From positions 558,001 through 622,000 of the forward strand of contig NZ_BPUO01000001.1 of NCBI RefSeq assembly GCF_022179805.1: 64,000 bases of DNA, read 5' to 3'. Of the stretch, positions 56,357-64,000 are shown in pieces. Origin of the DNA: Cupriavidus pauculus (GTDB lineage: Bacteria > Pseudomonadota > Gammaproteobacteria > Burkholderiales > Burkholderiaceae). A program made the translations under genes and the position numbers. The first letter of the stretch is position 1; every line of letters starts with the position of its first letter. The notes beneath the pieces were generated by a model. That model ran no database searches, had not been told where the DNA came from, and saw only the letters and a program-made list of their open reading frames with translations.

Positions 56357-57130
56357 GTGATCGAGATGAACAGGCAGCAGGGCAAGTCGGCCGGCAAGGT
56401 GTACCTGATTGGTGCAGGCCCCGGTGCGGCAGACCTCATTACGGTGCGTGGTGCACGGCTGTTGGGCGAGGCCCAGGTCGTGCTGCACGATGCGCTGGTA
56501 TCGCCCGAGATGCTGGCCTGGTGTCCCCAGGCCCAGTTGATCGAGGTGGGCAAGCGTTGCGGCCAGCGGTCTACCGCCCAGCTGTTCATCAACCGCCAGA
56601 TCGTCGACATGGCCACCAAGCATGAACGCGTGGTGCGCCTGAAGGGCGGTGATCCGATGCTGTTCGGCCGTGCGGACGAGGAATTGCAGGCGCTGGAAGC
56701 GGCTGGCATCGAATACGAGGTGGTGCCCGGCATCACCGCAGCACTGGCGGCCGCCAGTGCCATCGCCAGGCCGTTGACCAAGCGCGGGGTATCGCGCAGC
56801 GTGGCGTTTGCCACGCAGGCCAAGGCGGCCGATGCCATCGACGTCGAAGCCGACGTCAAGGCCGATACCATCGTCTACTACATGGGACGCGATCAGGCGG
56901 CCAACATCGCCGCGCAACTGATCGCGCGCGGCAAGCCGGCATCCACACCCGCCTGGGTGGTGGAAGCGGCCACCTCACCTCATCAACGCAGCCACCAGTT
57001 CACGCTGGGCCAGATGGCGGCCGGCGAGGCATCGCGCTGGATGGACCCGGTGCAGCCGAGCCTGCTGATGATCGGCGAGGCACTGGGCACGCGGGCGACC
57101 GAGATTGTGGAGTCGGAACGCGCGGCTTGA
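56357..57130 (+). CDS. cobA: uroporphyrinogen-III C-methyltransferase
   Basis: SAM-dependent enzyme that makes precorrin-2, the branch point to sirohaem (needed by CysI) and cobalamin. 257 residues, stand-alone SUMT. Motifs are LIGAGPGAADLITVRG, LHDALVSPE, VRLKGGDPMLFGR, VVPGITAALAA and GEALGT near the end. The start is GTG at 56357 (AAAGG 5 nt upstream) or ATG at 56366. It is 30 bp after cysN and ends at a terminator, so it is the last gene of the cys cluster. Confidence 0.94.
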   Translation: MIEMNRQQGKSAGKVYLIGAGPGAADLITVRGARLLGEAQVVLHDALVSPEMLAWCPQAQLIEVGKRCGQRSTAQLFINRQIVDMATKHERVVRLKGGDPMLFGRADEELQALEAAGIEYEVVPGITAALAAASAIARPLTKRGVSRSVAFATQAKAADAIDVEADVKADTIVYYMGRDQAANIAAQLIARGKPASTPAWVVEAATSPHQRSHQFTLGQMAAGEASRWMDPVQPSLLMIGEALGTRATEIVESERAA

Positions 57131-57148
57131 AGCTGTCGGGTGTCGAAT

Positions 57149-57181
57149 AAAAAAGGCCAGAGGTTGACTCTGGCCTTTTTT
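57149..57181. terminator. bidirectional terminator between cobA and cbiX
   Basis: A perfect 14-bp stem pairs AAAAAAGGCCAGAG (57149-57162) with CTCTGGCCTTTTTT (57168-57181) around GTTGA. It closes the sulfur operon and also the convergent minus-strand lptF-lptG-cbiX transcript. Confidence 0.93.
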
Positions 57182-57195
57182 GCTTCTGGGCGGGG

Positions 57196-57260
57196 GCGGT
57201 TCAACCGCCTCCGGTTTGCTCGCCTCTCCCGGCAACGGGAGAGGGGTTGGGGGTGAGGGC
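57196..57260. repeat. REP-like palindrome 6 overlapping the cbiX 3' end
   Basis: CCTCTCCCG (57223-57231) pairs with CGGGAGAGG (57236-57244), followed by the tail GGTTGGGGGTGAGGGC. On its left GGCGGTTCAACCGCC (57196-57210) is itself a palindrome and carries the inverted form of the TTGAACCGCC motif of the composite elements. The cbiX reading frame runs through it and stops inside this motif. Confidence 0.8.
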
Positions 57261-57626
57261 CAGCGTGCAATACGCCGCAATCGCATCCAGCACACTGTCG
57301 ACTTCGCCAACCGCCGTAGCCGCCTGAATCTCCACAGCCGGATACTTGGCCCGACACGCCTCAATCAGCGCCGGAAAATCCCGCCGCAGATGCCCACCCT
57401 GGCCAAAAAACACCGGCACGACGGTAATCGACGCCACACCCTCGCCAGCCAGCCCGTCGATGGACTCTGCCAGCGATGGCGCCATCAGTTCCAGGAAGGC
57501 CAGCCGCACCGCGCAATCGGGCCGCAGTGCCGCCAACCGCGCATGGAGCCGGTCGAACGGCTCGCGCCAGCGCGCGTCGCGCGCGCCGTGGCCGAACAGG
57601 ACGATGGCCTGGCGGGTGGCCGTCAT
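57201..57626 (-). CDS. cbiX: CbiX/SirB-type sirohydrochlorin chelatase
   Basis: 141-residue class II chelatase, short single-domain form. It starts TATRQAIVLFGHGARDARW, with the catalytic His in HGARD; a second key motif is VVPVFFGQGGHLRRDFP. It probably inserts iron (sirohaem for CysI) or cobalt into sirohydrochlorin. The last 18 or so residues (TPNPSPVAGRGEQTGGG-like) are encoded by a REP element and are not part of the fold. The start ATG overlaps the lptG stop by one base. The convergent cobA gene supplies its upstream enzyme. Confidence 0.86.
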   Translation of the reverse strand: MTATRQAIVLFGHGARDARWREPFDRLHARLAALRPDCAVRLAFLELMAPSLAESIDGLAGEGVASITVVPVFFGQGGHLRRDFPALIEACRAKYPAVEIQAATAVGEVDSVLDAIAAYCTLALTPNPSPVAGRGEQTGGG

Positions 57627-58825
57627 CAGTGCCGGTCCACCCATCGCAGCGATGTGAGCGCGACGGTCAGGTATAGCGTGCCGGGCACCAGCGCCGAGAC
57701 GATCGGCGGCCACGTATGCAGCAGGCCCACGTGCGAGAACAGCGTGTTGGCCAGGTGGAACGACAGGCCCAGCATGATGCCGCCGAAGACCTTCACACCC
57801 ACCGCGCCGGCCCGCGCATGCAGGTAGGCGAACGGCAGGGCTAGCGCCACCATCACGAACAGCGTCAGCGGATAGACCACCTTCTTCCAGAACGCGATTT
57901 CATAGCGCTGCGTGTCCTGCTTGTTGTCGCGCAGGTGGCGGATATAGCGGAACAGATCCAGCGTCGACATCCGCTCGGGCGTGACCAGCAGCACCGAGAG
58001 GATCTGCGGCGTCAGCTCCGAGTGCATCACCATGTTCGGGAACAGCACCTGCTCGGCGCGGAAGTCCGGGGCCAGCGCGTCGCGCTTGGAGGTCGGGGCC
58101 TGAGCCTGAGCCGGGGCCGGCTGGCCGGCGGCGGCTGCTTCGGCCGGGCGTAGCTCGACGAAGCGCGTTTCGTTGACGTCGTTGAGCTGCCACTGCTGGC
58201 TGCCCTGATAGCGACCTTCCTTGGCCACGCGAATCAGGCGCAGGCGGTAGTTCTGGTCGAATTCGTAGATCGTGATGCCATTGATGCTCTGGTCGGGCTT
58301 CAGGCCCTGGACATTGACGAAACGCGTGATCTCGCCACCGTCGGTCGCGTCGCGGTCGCGGTCCTTGACCCAGACGCCGGAGCGGAAGCCCGCCGATACC
58401 GTGGCGCCGATCGCTTCAAGCTTGATCTTCTGCGCGTACTGCTCGGCCGCCGGGCCGATGAATTCACCAAAAATAAAGGTGACCAACGCCAGCGGCACGG
58501 CAAGCTTGAACAGCGAGAACAGCGCCTGGCGCGTGTTCAGGCCGGCCACGCGGAAGATCGTGAATTCGGACTGGCTGGCCAGCTGCGAGAACACGTAGAT
58601 GGCGCTGATCAGCACGGCAATCGGCAGCACCTCGTACACGCGCGTGGGCGCCTGCAGCATGACGTGGAAGAACGCTACCAGCGACGTATAGCCACCCTGC
58701 ACGCTCTCCAGCTCGCTGAGCATGTCGAAGAACACGAACAGGGCCAGCACCGCGAACAGGATGAACGCGAAGACGCCGTAGATCAGCCGCGCGAAGTAGC
58801 GCTCGTAGACGGCTAGTACTCTCAT
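57626..58825 (-). CDS. lptG: LPS export permease LptG
   Basis: Inner-membrane permease of the LptB2FG complex that extracts lipopolysaccharide for transport to the outer membrane. 399 residues with three N-terminal segments (about 15-35, 60-80, 100-120), a large periplasmic beta-jellyroll domain and three C-terminal segments. The N-terminus [20 protein letters not shown] is typical. The periplasmic domain has an Ala/Pro/Gln-rich insertion (about residues 240-255). Start ATG at 58825 overlaps the lptF stop (ATGA). Confidence 0.94.
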   Translation of the reverse strand: MRVLAVYERYFARLIYGVFAFILFAVLALFVFFDMLSELESVQGGYTSLVAFFHVMLQAPTRVYEVLPIAVLISAIYVFSQLASQSEFTIFRVAGLNTRQALFSLFKLAVPLALVTFIFGEFIGPAAEQYAQKIKLEAIGATVSAGFRSGVWVKDRDRDATDGGEITRFVNVQGLKPDQSINGITIYEFDQNYRLRLIRVAKEGRYQGSQQWQLNDVNETRFVELRPAEAAAAGQPAPAQAQAPTSKRDALAPDFRAEQVLFPNMVMHSELTPQILSVLLVTPERMSTLDLFRYIRHLRDNKQDTQRYEIAFWKKVVYPLTLFVMVALALPFAYLHARAGAVGVKVFGGIMLGLSFHLANTLFSHVGLLHTWPPIVSALVPGTLYLTVALTSLRWVDRH

Positions 58826-59949
58826 GCCCGGCCTCCGGTCTTGCCGTGCGAACGGGGCTTGAGGCCGAACACGGCCCGCCAGCCACCCAGGCTGCGGTTC
58901 GCGCGGTAGCGGAACAGCATCAGCGCGCACAGGAAGACGAACACGTGGATCGGGACCAGCGCCGTCCAGAACGAGAGCGACCCCGAGCGCACCCAGGCCT
59001 GGGCCAGGTTGATCGTGTTGCTGTACGTCAGGTAGATCAGCACTGCGAAGACCAGCGGCGTATAGCGTCCGAGACGCGGGTTCACATAGGCCAGCGGAAT
59101 CGCGATCATCACGAAATTGAACGCCAGGATCGGCAGCGAAATGCGCCAGAGCAGCTCGGCCAGGTTGTCGCGCGTGGGGTTGCGCAGCAGGTCGATGGTG
59201 TCGCGGTTCTTGGCTGGCAGGTCGGCCTCGGTCTCGGGCGGCTTGTTGTCGACCTTCACGGCATATTTATCGAATTCGAGAATCCGATAGTTAAGCTGGC
59301 CCGGAATGCCGGCGTACCGGCGGCCATGTTCCATGACCACCAGGCGGTCGCCATTGGGCTGGGTCTCGAACTGGCCCTGGTGCGACAGCGCCACGCCGAT
59401 CTTACCGGCCTCGGAATTGGCCACGAAAACGTTGCGGGCGTGCTTCATGTCGCCGTCGATGCCCTCGATGAACAGCACGTAGTTGCCGTTGGCGGGCTCG
59501 ATGAAGCGGCCCGAGGCGATCATCGACAGCACGCCGCGCTGCTGGAAGCGGTCGCGGAACAGCGCGCTCTGCTGGTTGGCCCACGGCCAGGCGAACATGC
59601 CCAGCAGCAGCGCCATGATGAAGAACGGCGTGGCGAACTGCAGCACCGGCTTGACCAGGTCGCGCAGGGAGACGCCGGCCGAGAACCACACCACCATCTC
59701 GGAATCCTTGTACCAGCGGGTCAGGACGATCAGGGTCGAGATGAACAGCGTGGCCGACAGCAGGATCGACAGGTAGCCAATGGTGGCCAGGCCGATCAGC
59801 ATCAGCACGTCGTTGGGGCTGGCCTTGCCGTTGGCGGCCATGCCCAGGATGCGGATCACGAGCGACGTCAGCATGAACGTCAGCATCACCAGGAACACCG
59901 CACCGGCGGTGTAGGCGAGCTCGCGTCGCAGGGCTTGTTGAAAAATCAT
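58822..59949 (-). CDS. lptF: LPS export permease LptF
   Basis: Partner of LptG in LPS export. 375 residues, same six-segment layout with a periplasmic domain; it starts [19 protein letters not shown] and contains [17 protein letters not shown] residues ([12 protein letters not shown]). The region [21 protein letters not shown] leads into the C-terminal membrane half. The C-terminus is basic. Start ATG at 59949, divergent from pepA with 165 bp between them, the usual gene order in beta- and gammaproteobacteria. Confidence 0.94.
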   Translation of the reverse strand: MIFQQALRRELAYTAGAVFLVMLTFMLTSLVIRILGMAANGKASPNDVLMLIGLATIGYLSILLSATLFISTLIVLTRWYKDSEMVVWFSAGVSLRDLVKPVLQFATPFFIMALLLGMFAWPWANQQSALFRDRFQQRGVLSMIASGRFIEPANGNYVLFIEGIDGDMKHARNVFVANSEAGKIGVALSHQGQFETQPNGDRLVVMEHGRRYAGIPGQLNYRILEFDKYAVKVDNKPPETEADLPAKNRDTIDLLRNPTRDNLAELLWRISLPILAFNFVMIAIPLAYVNPRLGRYTPLVFAVLIYLTYSNTINLAQAWVRSGSLSFWTALVPIHVFVFLCALMLFRYRANRSLGGWRAVFGLKPRSHGKTGGRA

Positions 59950-60114
59950 GCGGCAATCGCTTCCGGCTTCCGGCCGGAGCGGGCGAACTGCCTGGGGCCG
60001 AGGGACTGGCAGGACCGCGGGCTGTCAGGTTGCAGGATCGGCGGTGGCAGATCGCGGATGAAAATCGCGGATAATGGGGGCTTTCTCTTCGACGAGCCCC
60101 TGGAAGGAAGCGCG

Positions 60115-61647
60115 ATGGAATTTAGCACAAAAGCCCTGGATCTGAGCAAAGCCGGCCAAAATGGTTTCCTGGCCACCAAGACCGACTGCCTGGTGGTAGG
60201 CCTGTTCGAAGGGCAGAGCCTGGCCGGCGTGGCCAAGGCGCTGGATGTGGCCACCAAGGGGCTGGTGGCACGGCTGGTCAAGCAAGGCGATTTCGAAGGC
60301 AAGCGCGGCACCCAGCTGATGCTGCACGAAGTGGCGGGTATTGGCGCCGCCCGCGTGCTGCTGGTGGGTCTGGGCAAGGAAGCCGAATTCACCGACAAGG
60401 CGTTTGCCGAGGCCGTTCGTACGGCCATGCGTGCGCTGGCCGGCACGCGCGTCACCTCGGCGCTGTGGTGCCTGGCCCAGCAGGCGCCGCAGCAGCGCGA
60501 CGTGGCATGGGCCGTGATCACGACGATCACCATCGTGCGCGACGCCGGCTACCGCCTGCTGGAGCGCCATCCTGAACTGAAGCGCCCGCCCAAGGGCGCC
60601 GCCGGCGCCGACAAGTCGACGCTGCGCAAGATCGTGCTGGCCGTGGACGCCGCCGACGGCAAGGCCGCCACGCAAGCCGTGGTGCGCGGTACCGCCATTG
60701 CCAACGGCATGGAACTGACGCGCGACCTGGGCAACCTGCCGTCGAACATCTGCACGCCGACCTACCTGGCCAACGCCGCGCGCGGCATCGCCAAGCGCCA
60801 CAAGCTCAAGGCCGAGATCCTGGGCCGCAAGCAGATCGAGGCGCTGAACATGGGCGCCTTCCTGGCCGTGACCAAGGGCAGCGTGGAGCCGCCGCAGTTC
60901 ATCGTGCTGCGCTATGACGGCGCCAGCGCCAAGGCCGCCCCGATCGTGCTGGTGGGCAAGGGCATCACGTTCGACACCGGCGGCATCTCGCTGAAGCCGG
61001 GCGAGGGCATGGACGAGATGAAGTACGACATGTGCGGCGCCGCGTCGGTGCTGGGCACCATCCAGGCCGTGGCCGAGATGGGCCTGAAGCTGAACGTGAT
61101 TGCCGTGGTGCCCACCTGCGAGAACATGCCGGCCGGCAACGCCACCAAGCCGGGCGACGTGGTGGTCAGCATGTCGGGCCAGACCATCGAGATCCTGAAT
61201 ACGGACGCCGAAGGCCGCCTGATCCTGTGCGATGCGCTGACCTACGTGGAACGCTTCAAGCCGGCCGCCGTGATCGACGTGGCTACGCTGACCGGCGCCT
61301 GCATCATCGCGCTGGGCCATGTGAACAGCGGCCTGTTCGCACGCGGCGACGCGCTGGCCGACCAGCTGCTGGACGCCGGCCGCAAGGCCATGGACACCGC
61401 CTGGCGTATGCCGCTGGACGACGACTACCAGGACCAGCTCAAGTCGAACTTTGCCGACATGGCCAATATCGGCGGCCGTCCGGCGGGCAGCGTGACGGCG
61501 GCCTGCTTCCTGGCGCGCTACACCGAGAAGTACGACTGGGCGCACCTGGACATCGCCGGCACGGCCTGGAAGAGCGGTGCGGCCAAGGGCGCCACGGGCC
61601 GTCCGGTGCCGCTGCTGACGCAGTTCCTGATGGACCGCGCGTCGTAA
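60115..61647 (+). CDS. pepA: leucyl aminopeptidase (cytosol aminopeptidase, M17)
   Basis: Two-metal aminopeptidase, 510 residues, forming a hexamer in known homologs. In E. coli it also binds DNA. The catalytic C-terminal half shows [17 protein letters not shown] (metal-binding Lys and Asp), [12 protein letters not shown], the signature [14 protein letters not shown] and [14 protein letters not shown]. The N-terminal domain begins [10 protein letters not shown]. Start ATG at 60115 with GGAAGG 7 nt upstream; the much longer upstream reading is antisense to lptF. Followed 22 bp later by holC. Confidence 0.96.
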   Translation: MEFSTKALDLSKAGQNGFLATKTDCLVVGLFEGQSLAGVAKALDVATKGLVARLVKQGDFEGKRGTQLMLHEVAGIGAARVLLVGLGKEAEFTDKAFAEAVRTAMRALAGTRVTSALWCLAQQAPQQRDVAWAVITTITIVRDAGYRLLERHPELKRPPKGAAGADKSTLRKIVLAVDAADGKAATQAVVRGTAIANGMELTRDLGNLPSNICTPTYLANAARGIAKRHKLKAEILGRKQIEALNMGAFLAVTKGSVEPPQFIVLRYDGASAKAAPIVLVGKGITFDTGGISLKPGEGMDEMKYDMCGAASVLGTIQAVAEMGLKLNVIAVVPTCENMPAGNATKPGDVVVSMSGQTIEILNTDAEGRLILCDALTYVERFKPAAVIDVATLTGACIIALGHVNSGLFARGDALADQLLDAGRKAMDTAWRMPLDDDYQDQLKSNFADMANIGGRPAGSVTAACFLARYTEKYDWAHLDIAGTAWKSGAAKGATGRPVPLLTQFLMDRAS

Positions 61648-61669
61648 GGCGAAGCAGGGGAAAGCCAGG

Positions 61670-62104
61670 ATGACGCGTATCGACTTCCACAGCAACGTGC
61701 CGGACCCGCTGTCCTACGTCTGCCGACTGGTCCGCAAGGCCTATGGGGCAGGGCAGAAGGTGGTGGTGTTTGGCGCGCCACAGCAGCTGGCGCAGCTTGA
61801 CGCGCGGCTGTGGTCGTTCTCGCCGCTCGACTTCCTGCCGCATTGCGGGCTCGACAGCCCCAATGCGGCGGTGACGCCGATCATCCTGGCGGCCACGCTC
61901 GACAACGTGCCCCACCACCAGTTGCTGGTGAACATCGCACCGGAGACCCCGGCGCAGTTTGCCAGCTTCGAACGGCTTATCGAGGTGGTCGGCGCCACGC
62001 CGGACGCGCGCGACGCGGGCCGCGAGCGCTATCGTTACTATCGCGAGCGCGGCTATCCGCTCGCACACCATGACATCGGGCAGGCCAAGGGAGAATCGGC
62101 ATGA
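61670..62104 (+). CDS. holC: DNA polymerase III subunit chi
   Basis: Clamp-loader accessory protein that links psi to SSB. 144 residues. It starts RIDFHSNVPDPLSYVCRLVRK, with the later features LDARLWSFSPLDFLPHC and YRERGYPLAHHDIG. The pepA-holC order is widespread in proteobacteria. Its stop overlaps the ATG of the next gene (ATGA). Confidence 0.93.
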   Translation: MTRIDFHSNVPDPLSYVCRLVRKAYGAGQKVVVFGAPQQLAQLDARLWSFSPLDFLPHCGLDSPNAAVTPIILAATLDNVPHHQLLVNIAPETPAQFASFERLIEVVGATPDARDAGRERYRYYRERGYPLAHHDIGQAKGESA

Positions 62105-62595
62105 GCGAACGCACGACATCGCGGGTGATTCCGCGGCTGGGGCCCAATGACAGCGTGCCGCTGCTGACCGAGATCGTCGAATTGCCAGAAACGGCGTTCG
62201 AGGCGCCCACGCCGCCGCAGCCGGTACGGCAGGAAGCCATGGTCATCGACACCGCCGACATGCCCGATTCGGGCGTGGTGACCACGGTGGGCCACACCGA
62301 TTCCGCGGCGGATGTCGCCACGGCGCCGGACACCTTGCCTGAGGCCGCCGCTTTCATGCCCGGCGAGGACGACCTGCGCGCCGTACGCACCGAGCTGCTG
62401 ACGCGTGTGATGATGCGATTCCGCACCGAATGGCCACAGGTGGTGGAAGCCCATACCGAAGCCACGCTGCAGTCGCGGCTGGCTCCGCTGACCGCGCAAC
62501 TGGCCAGCGAACTGACCCAGGCGCTGGAGGCCCGGCTGGTGGAATGGCTGGATGCGACGCTGGAGGAAATCGAAAGGGATCCGGGCGGGGTTTGA
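62101..62595 (+). CDS. DUF2486-type hypothetical protein
   Basis: 164-residue protein without a recognised function. The N-terminus (SRVIPRLGPNDSVPLLTEIVE) is the recognisable part, resembling a Burkholderiales family. The middle is Pro/Ala/Thr-rich and probably disordered. The C-terminal 60 residues (TELLTRVMMRFRTEWPQVVE and onward) form likely amphipathic helices. No signal peptide or membrane segment. It is translationally coupled to holC, so a link to replication is possible but unsupported. Confidence 0.75.
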   Translation: MSERTTSRVIPRLGPNDSVPLLTEIVELPETAFEAPTPPQPVRQEAMVIDTADMPDSGVVTTVGHTDSAADVATAPDTLPEAAAFMPGEDDLRAVRTELLTRVMMRFRTEWPQVVEAHTEATLQSRLAPLTAQLASELTQALEARLVEWLDATLEEIERDPGGV

Positions 62596-62624
62596 CGTCA
62601 GTCTTTCTTCCCGCCGATTGTTTT

Positions 62625-62754
62625 CTCCCCTCTCCCGCATGGCGGGAGAGGGGCCGGGGGAGAGGGCATAGAGGTTCTGCTTGCCGATAGATCGCAATTT
62701 GAACCGCCGGCCCTCTCCCCCAACCCCTCTCCCACTAGCGTGGGAGAGGGGAGC
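62625..62754. repeat. composite REP element (second copy)
   Basis: Palindrome 7 is CCCCTCTCCCGC (62627-62638) with GCGGGAGAGGGG (62642-62653). Palindrome 8 is CCCCTCTCCCAC (62724-62735) with GTGGGAGAGGGG (62740-62751). Tails face inward (CCGGGGGAGAGGG and CCCTCTCCCCCAA) around GATCGCAATTTGAACCGC at 62690-62707, the same 18 bases found in the element at 37397-37525. It lies between convergent DUF2486 and ilvD genes. Confidence 0.85.
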
Positions 62755-62780
62755 CGGTTAGTGGTGATTGAAGCGAGACC

Positions 62781-64000
62781 TCAATCCGTCACCGCCCCCT
62801 TGCTGGCCGTCGAGGCCAGTTTCGAGAACTTTGCCAGAACCCCACGCGTGTAGCGCGGCGCGGGCTGCTTCCAGGCGGCGCGGCGCTTGGCCAGTTCTTC
62901 GTCGGACACGTTCAGTTGCAGCAGCAGCTGGTGTGCGTCGATCGTGACCGAATCCCCTTCATGCACCAGTGCGATCGTGCCACCCACATACGCCTCGGGT
63001 GCCACGTGGCCCACCACCATGCCCCAGGTGCCGCCCGAGAAGCGGCCGTCGGTGATAAAGCCCACCGATTCCCCGAGCCCCTTGCCGATGATGGCCGAAG
63101 TAGGCGCCAGCATTTCCGGCATGCCCGGACCACCCTTGGGGCCCAGGTAGCGCAGCACGAGGATGTCGCCCGGGTTGATCTTGTCCGCCAGGATGGCTTC
63201 CATCGCGCTCTGTTCATCCTCGAACACGCGCGCCGGCCCGGAGATAACCGGATTCTTGAGCCCGGTGATCTTGGCCACGGCGCCTTCCTCGGCCAGGTTG
63301 CCCTTCAGGATGGCCAGGTGGCCCTGCTTGTACAGGGCCTTGTCGATCGGCATGATCACGTCCTGGTCGGCGCGCGGCTGGTCGGCCACGTGTTCCAGTT
63401 CCTCGGCCAGCGTGCGGCCCGTGATGGTCAGGCAGTCGCCGTGCAGCAGGCCGGCATTGAGCAGGATCTTCATCACCTGCGGAATGCCGCCTGCGCGGTG
63501 CAGGTCGGTAGCCACGTAGTCGCCCGACGGCTTCAGGTTGCAGATCACCGGCACGCGGCGGCGGATGCGCTCGAAATCGTCGATCGTCCATTCCACCTCG
63601 GCCGAGTGGGCAATGGCCAGGTAGTGCAGCACCGCGTTGGTGGAGCCGCCCGTGGCCATGATCAGCGTGACCGCGTTCTCGATGGACTTGCGCGTGATGA
63701 TGTCGCGCGGCTTGATGTCCTTCTTGACCGCTTCCACCAGCACGCGGGCCGATTCGGCGGCGCTGTCGACCTTTTCCTGGTCGGGATTGGCCATGGTCGA
63801 CGAATACAGCAGCGACATGCCCAGCGCCTCGAACGACGAACTCATCGTGTTGGCCGTGTACATGCCGCCGCACGAACCCGTGCTGGGGCACGCGTTCTTT
63901 TCCACGCCCTCGAAATCTTCCTGGCTCATGCGGCCGGCCGTGAATTCGCCCACGGCCTCGAACGACGACACGATGGTCAGGTCCTTGCCCTTCCAGTTGC
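62781..64000 (-). CDS. ilvD: dihydroxy-acid dehydratase, C-terminal part (runs off window)
   Basis: Dehydrates 2,3-dihydroxy acids in valine/isoleucine synthesis. About 406 C-terminal residues are inside the window; the start lies beyond base 64000. An iron-sulfur ligand is in [17 protein letters not shown], followed by [33 protein letters not shown] and the C-terminal [21 protein letters not shown]. Family length is about 560-615. The GTG at 63971 is an internal codon: the reading frame continues upstream through residues NWKGKDLTI. Confidence 0.96.
   Translation of the reverse strand, partial: NWKGKDLTIVSSFEAVGEFTAGRMSQEDFEGVEKNACPSTGSCGGMYTANTMSSSFEALGMSLLYSSTMANPDQEKVDSAAESARVLVEAVKKDIKPRDIITRKSIENAVTLIMATGGSTNAVLHYLAIAHSAEVEWTIDDFERIRRRVPVICNLKPSGDYVATDLHRAGGIPQVMKILLNAGLLHGDCLTITGRTLAEELEHVADQPRADQDVIMPIDKALYKQGHLAILKGNLAEEGAVAKITGLKNPVISGPARVFEDEQSAMEAILADKINPGDILVLRYLGPKGGPGMPEMLAPTSAIIGKGLGESVGFITDGRFSGGTWGMVVGHVAPEAYVGGTIALVHEGDSVTIDAHQLLLQLNVSDEELAKRRAAWKQPAPRYTRGVLAKFSKLASTASKGAVTD

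Noticed and set aside
58846..60114. 423-codon N-terminal extension of pepA
   Set aside because: This part is antisense to lptF, is Arg/His/Gln-rich and lies upstream of a good ribosome site at the ATG at 60115, where the known PepA N-terminus begins.
63971..64000. GTG at 63971 as the ilvD start
   Set aside because: The frame stays open to the window edge with conserved residues upstream and the family has about 150-200 more N-terminal residues, so the gene is simply cut by the window.

Overview
The window is GC-rich (roughly 65 percent), dense bacterial chromosome. Gene content and order point to the betaproteobacterial family Burkholderiaceae, most likely Cupriavidus or Ralstonia: ribF-ileS, lptGF back to back with pepA-holC, a DUF2486 gene after holC, a DUF934 gene between cysI and cysH, and many REP-like CCCCTCTCCC palindromes between genes. 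The genus is inferred from family knowledge, not from a database search. I see no insertion sequence, prophage, CRISPR array or replication origin.

Layout. 1-8940 holds housekeeping and signalling genes: the start of ileS, ribF, a membrane hybrid histidine kinase facing a NarL-type response regulator, purN with an RsmB-like RNA methyltransferase, and an MscS channel. 9245-14208 has a fatty-acid desaturase and the de novo NAD genes nadA-nadC and, convergent to them, nadB. 14374-16666 carries rpmB-rpmG (L28, L33), fkpB and ispH. 17327-22382 is a complete branched-chain amino-acid ABC system (livK-H-M-G-F) with a terminator-like hairpin after livK. It is followed by an argD-type aminotransferase, a 2Fe-2S flavin reductase and an atypical SDR.

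26181-37370 is a complete histidine utilisation locus: an SsuA/TauA-type ABC transporter, the repressor hutC, then hutH-U-D-I-F-G. It encodes the route histidine, urocanate, imidazolonepropionate, formiminoglutamate, formylglutamate, glutamate plus formate. Three near-identical palindromes, two upstream of the transporter and one upstream of hutH, look like HutC operators and tie transporter and enzymes into one regulon. 37560-42705 (minus strand) is an aspartate 4-decarboxylase gene with two tandem AspT-type antiporter genes, a likely proton-motive aspartate/alanine cycle.

42949-48969 is a mixed stretch: an M48 lipoprotein protease, tRNA-Leu(CAA), an HNH nuclease, an alpha/beta hydrolase, a hydroxyacid dehydrogenase, an orphan LivK-like binding protein and a methyltransferase. 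48999-57626 is assimilatory sulfate reduction: cysB divergent from a TSUP transporter, then cysI, DUF934, cysH (with APS-type iron-sulfur cysteines), cysD, cysN and cobA; a cbiX-type chelatase gene is convergent. 57626-64000 has lptG-lptF, pepA-holC, the DUF2486 gene and the 3' part of ilvD.

No single gene stands out as an undescribed system. The points most worth a second look are the HutC-controlled ABC transporter, the doubled AspT genes, the cysI-DUF934-cysH module without cysJ, and the REP-like family, which includes two matching composite elements and one copy that supplies the C-terminus of a protein.
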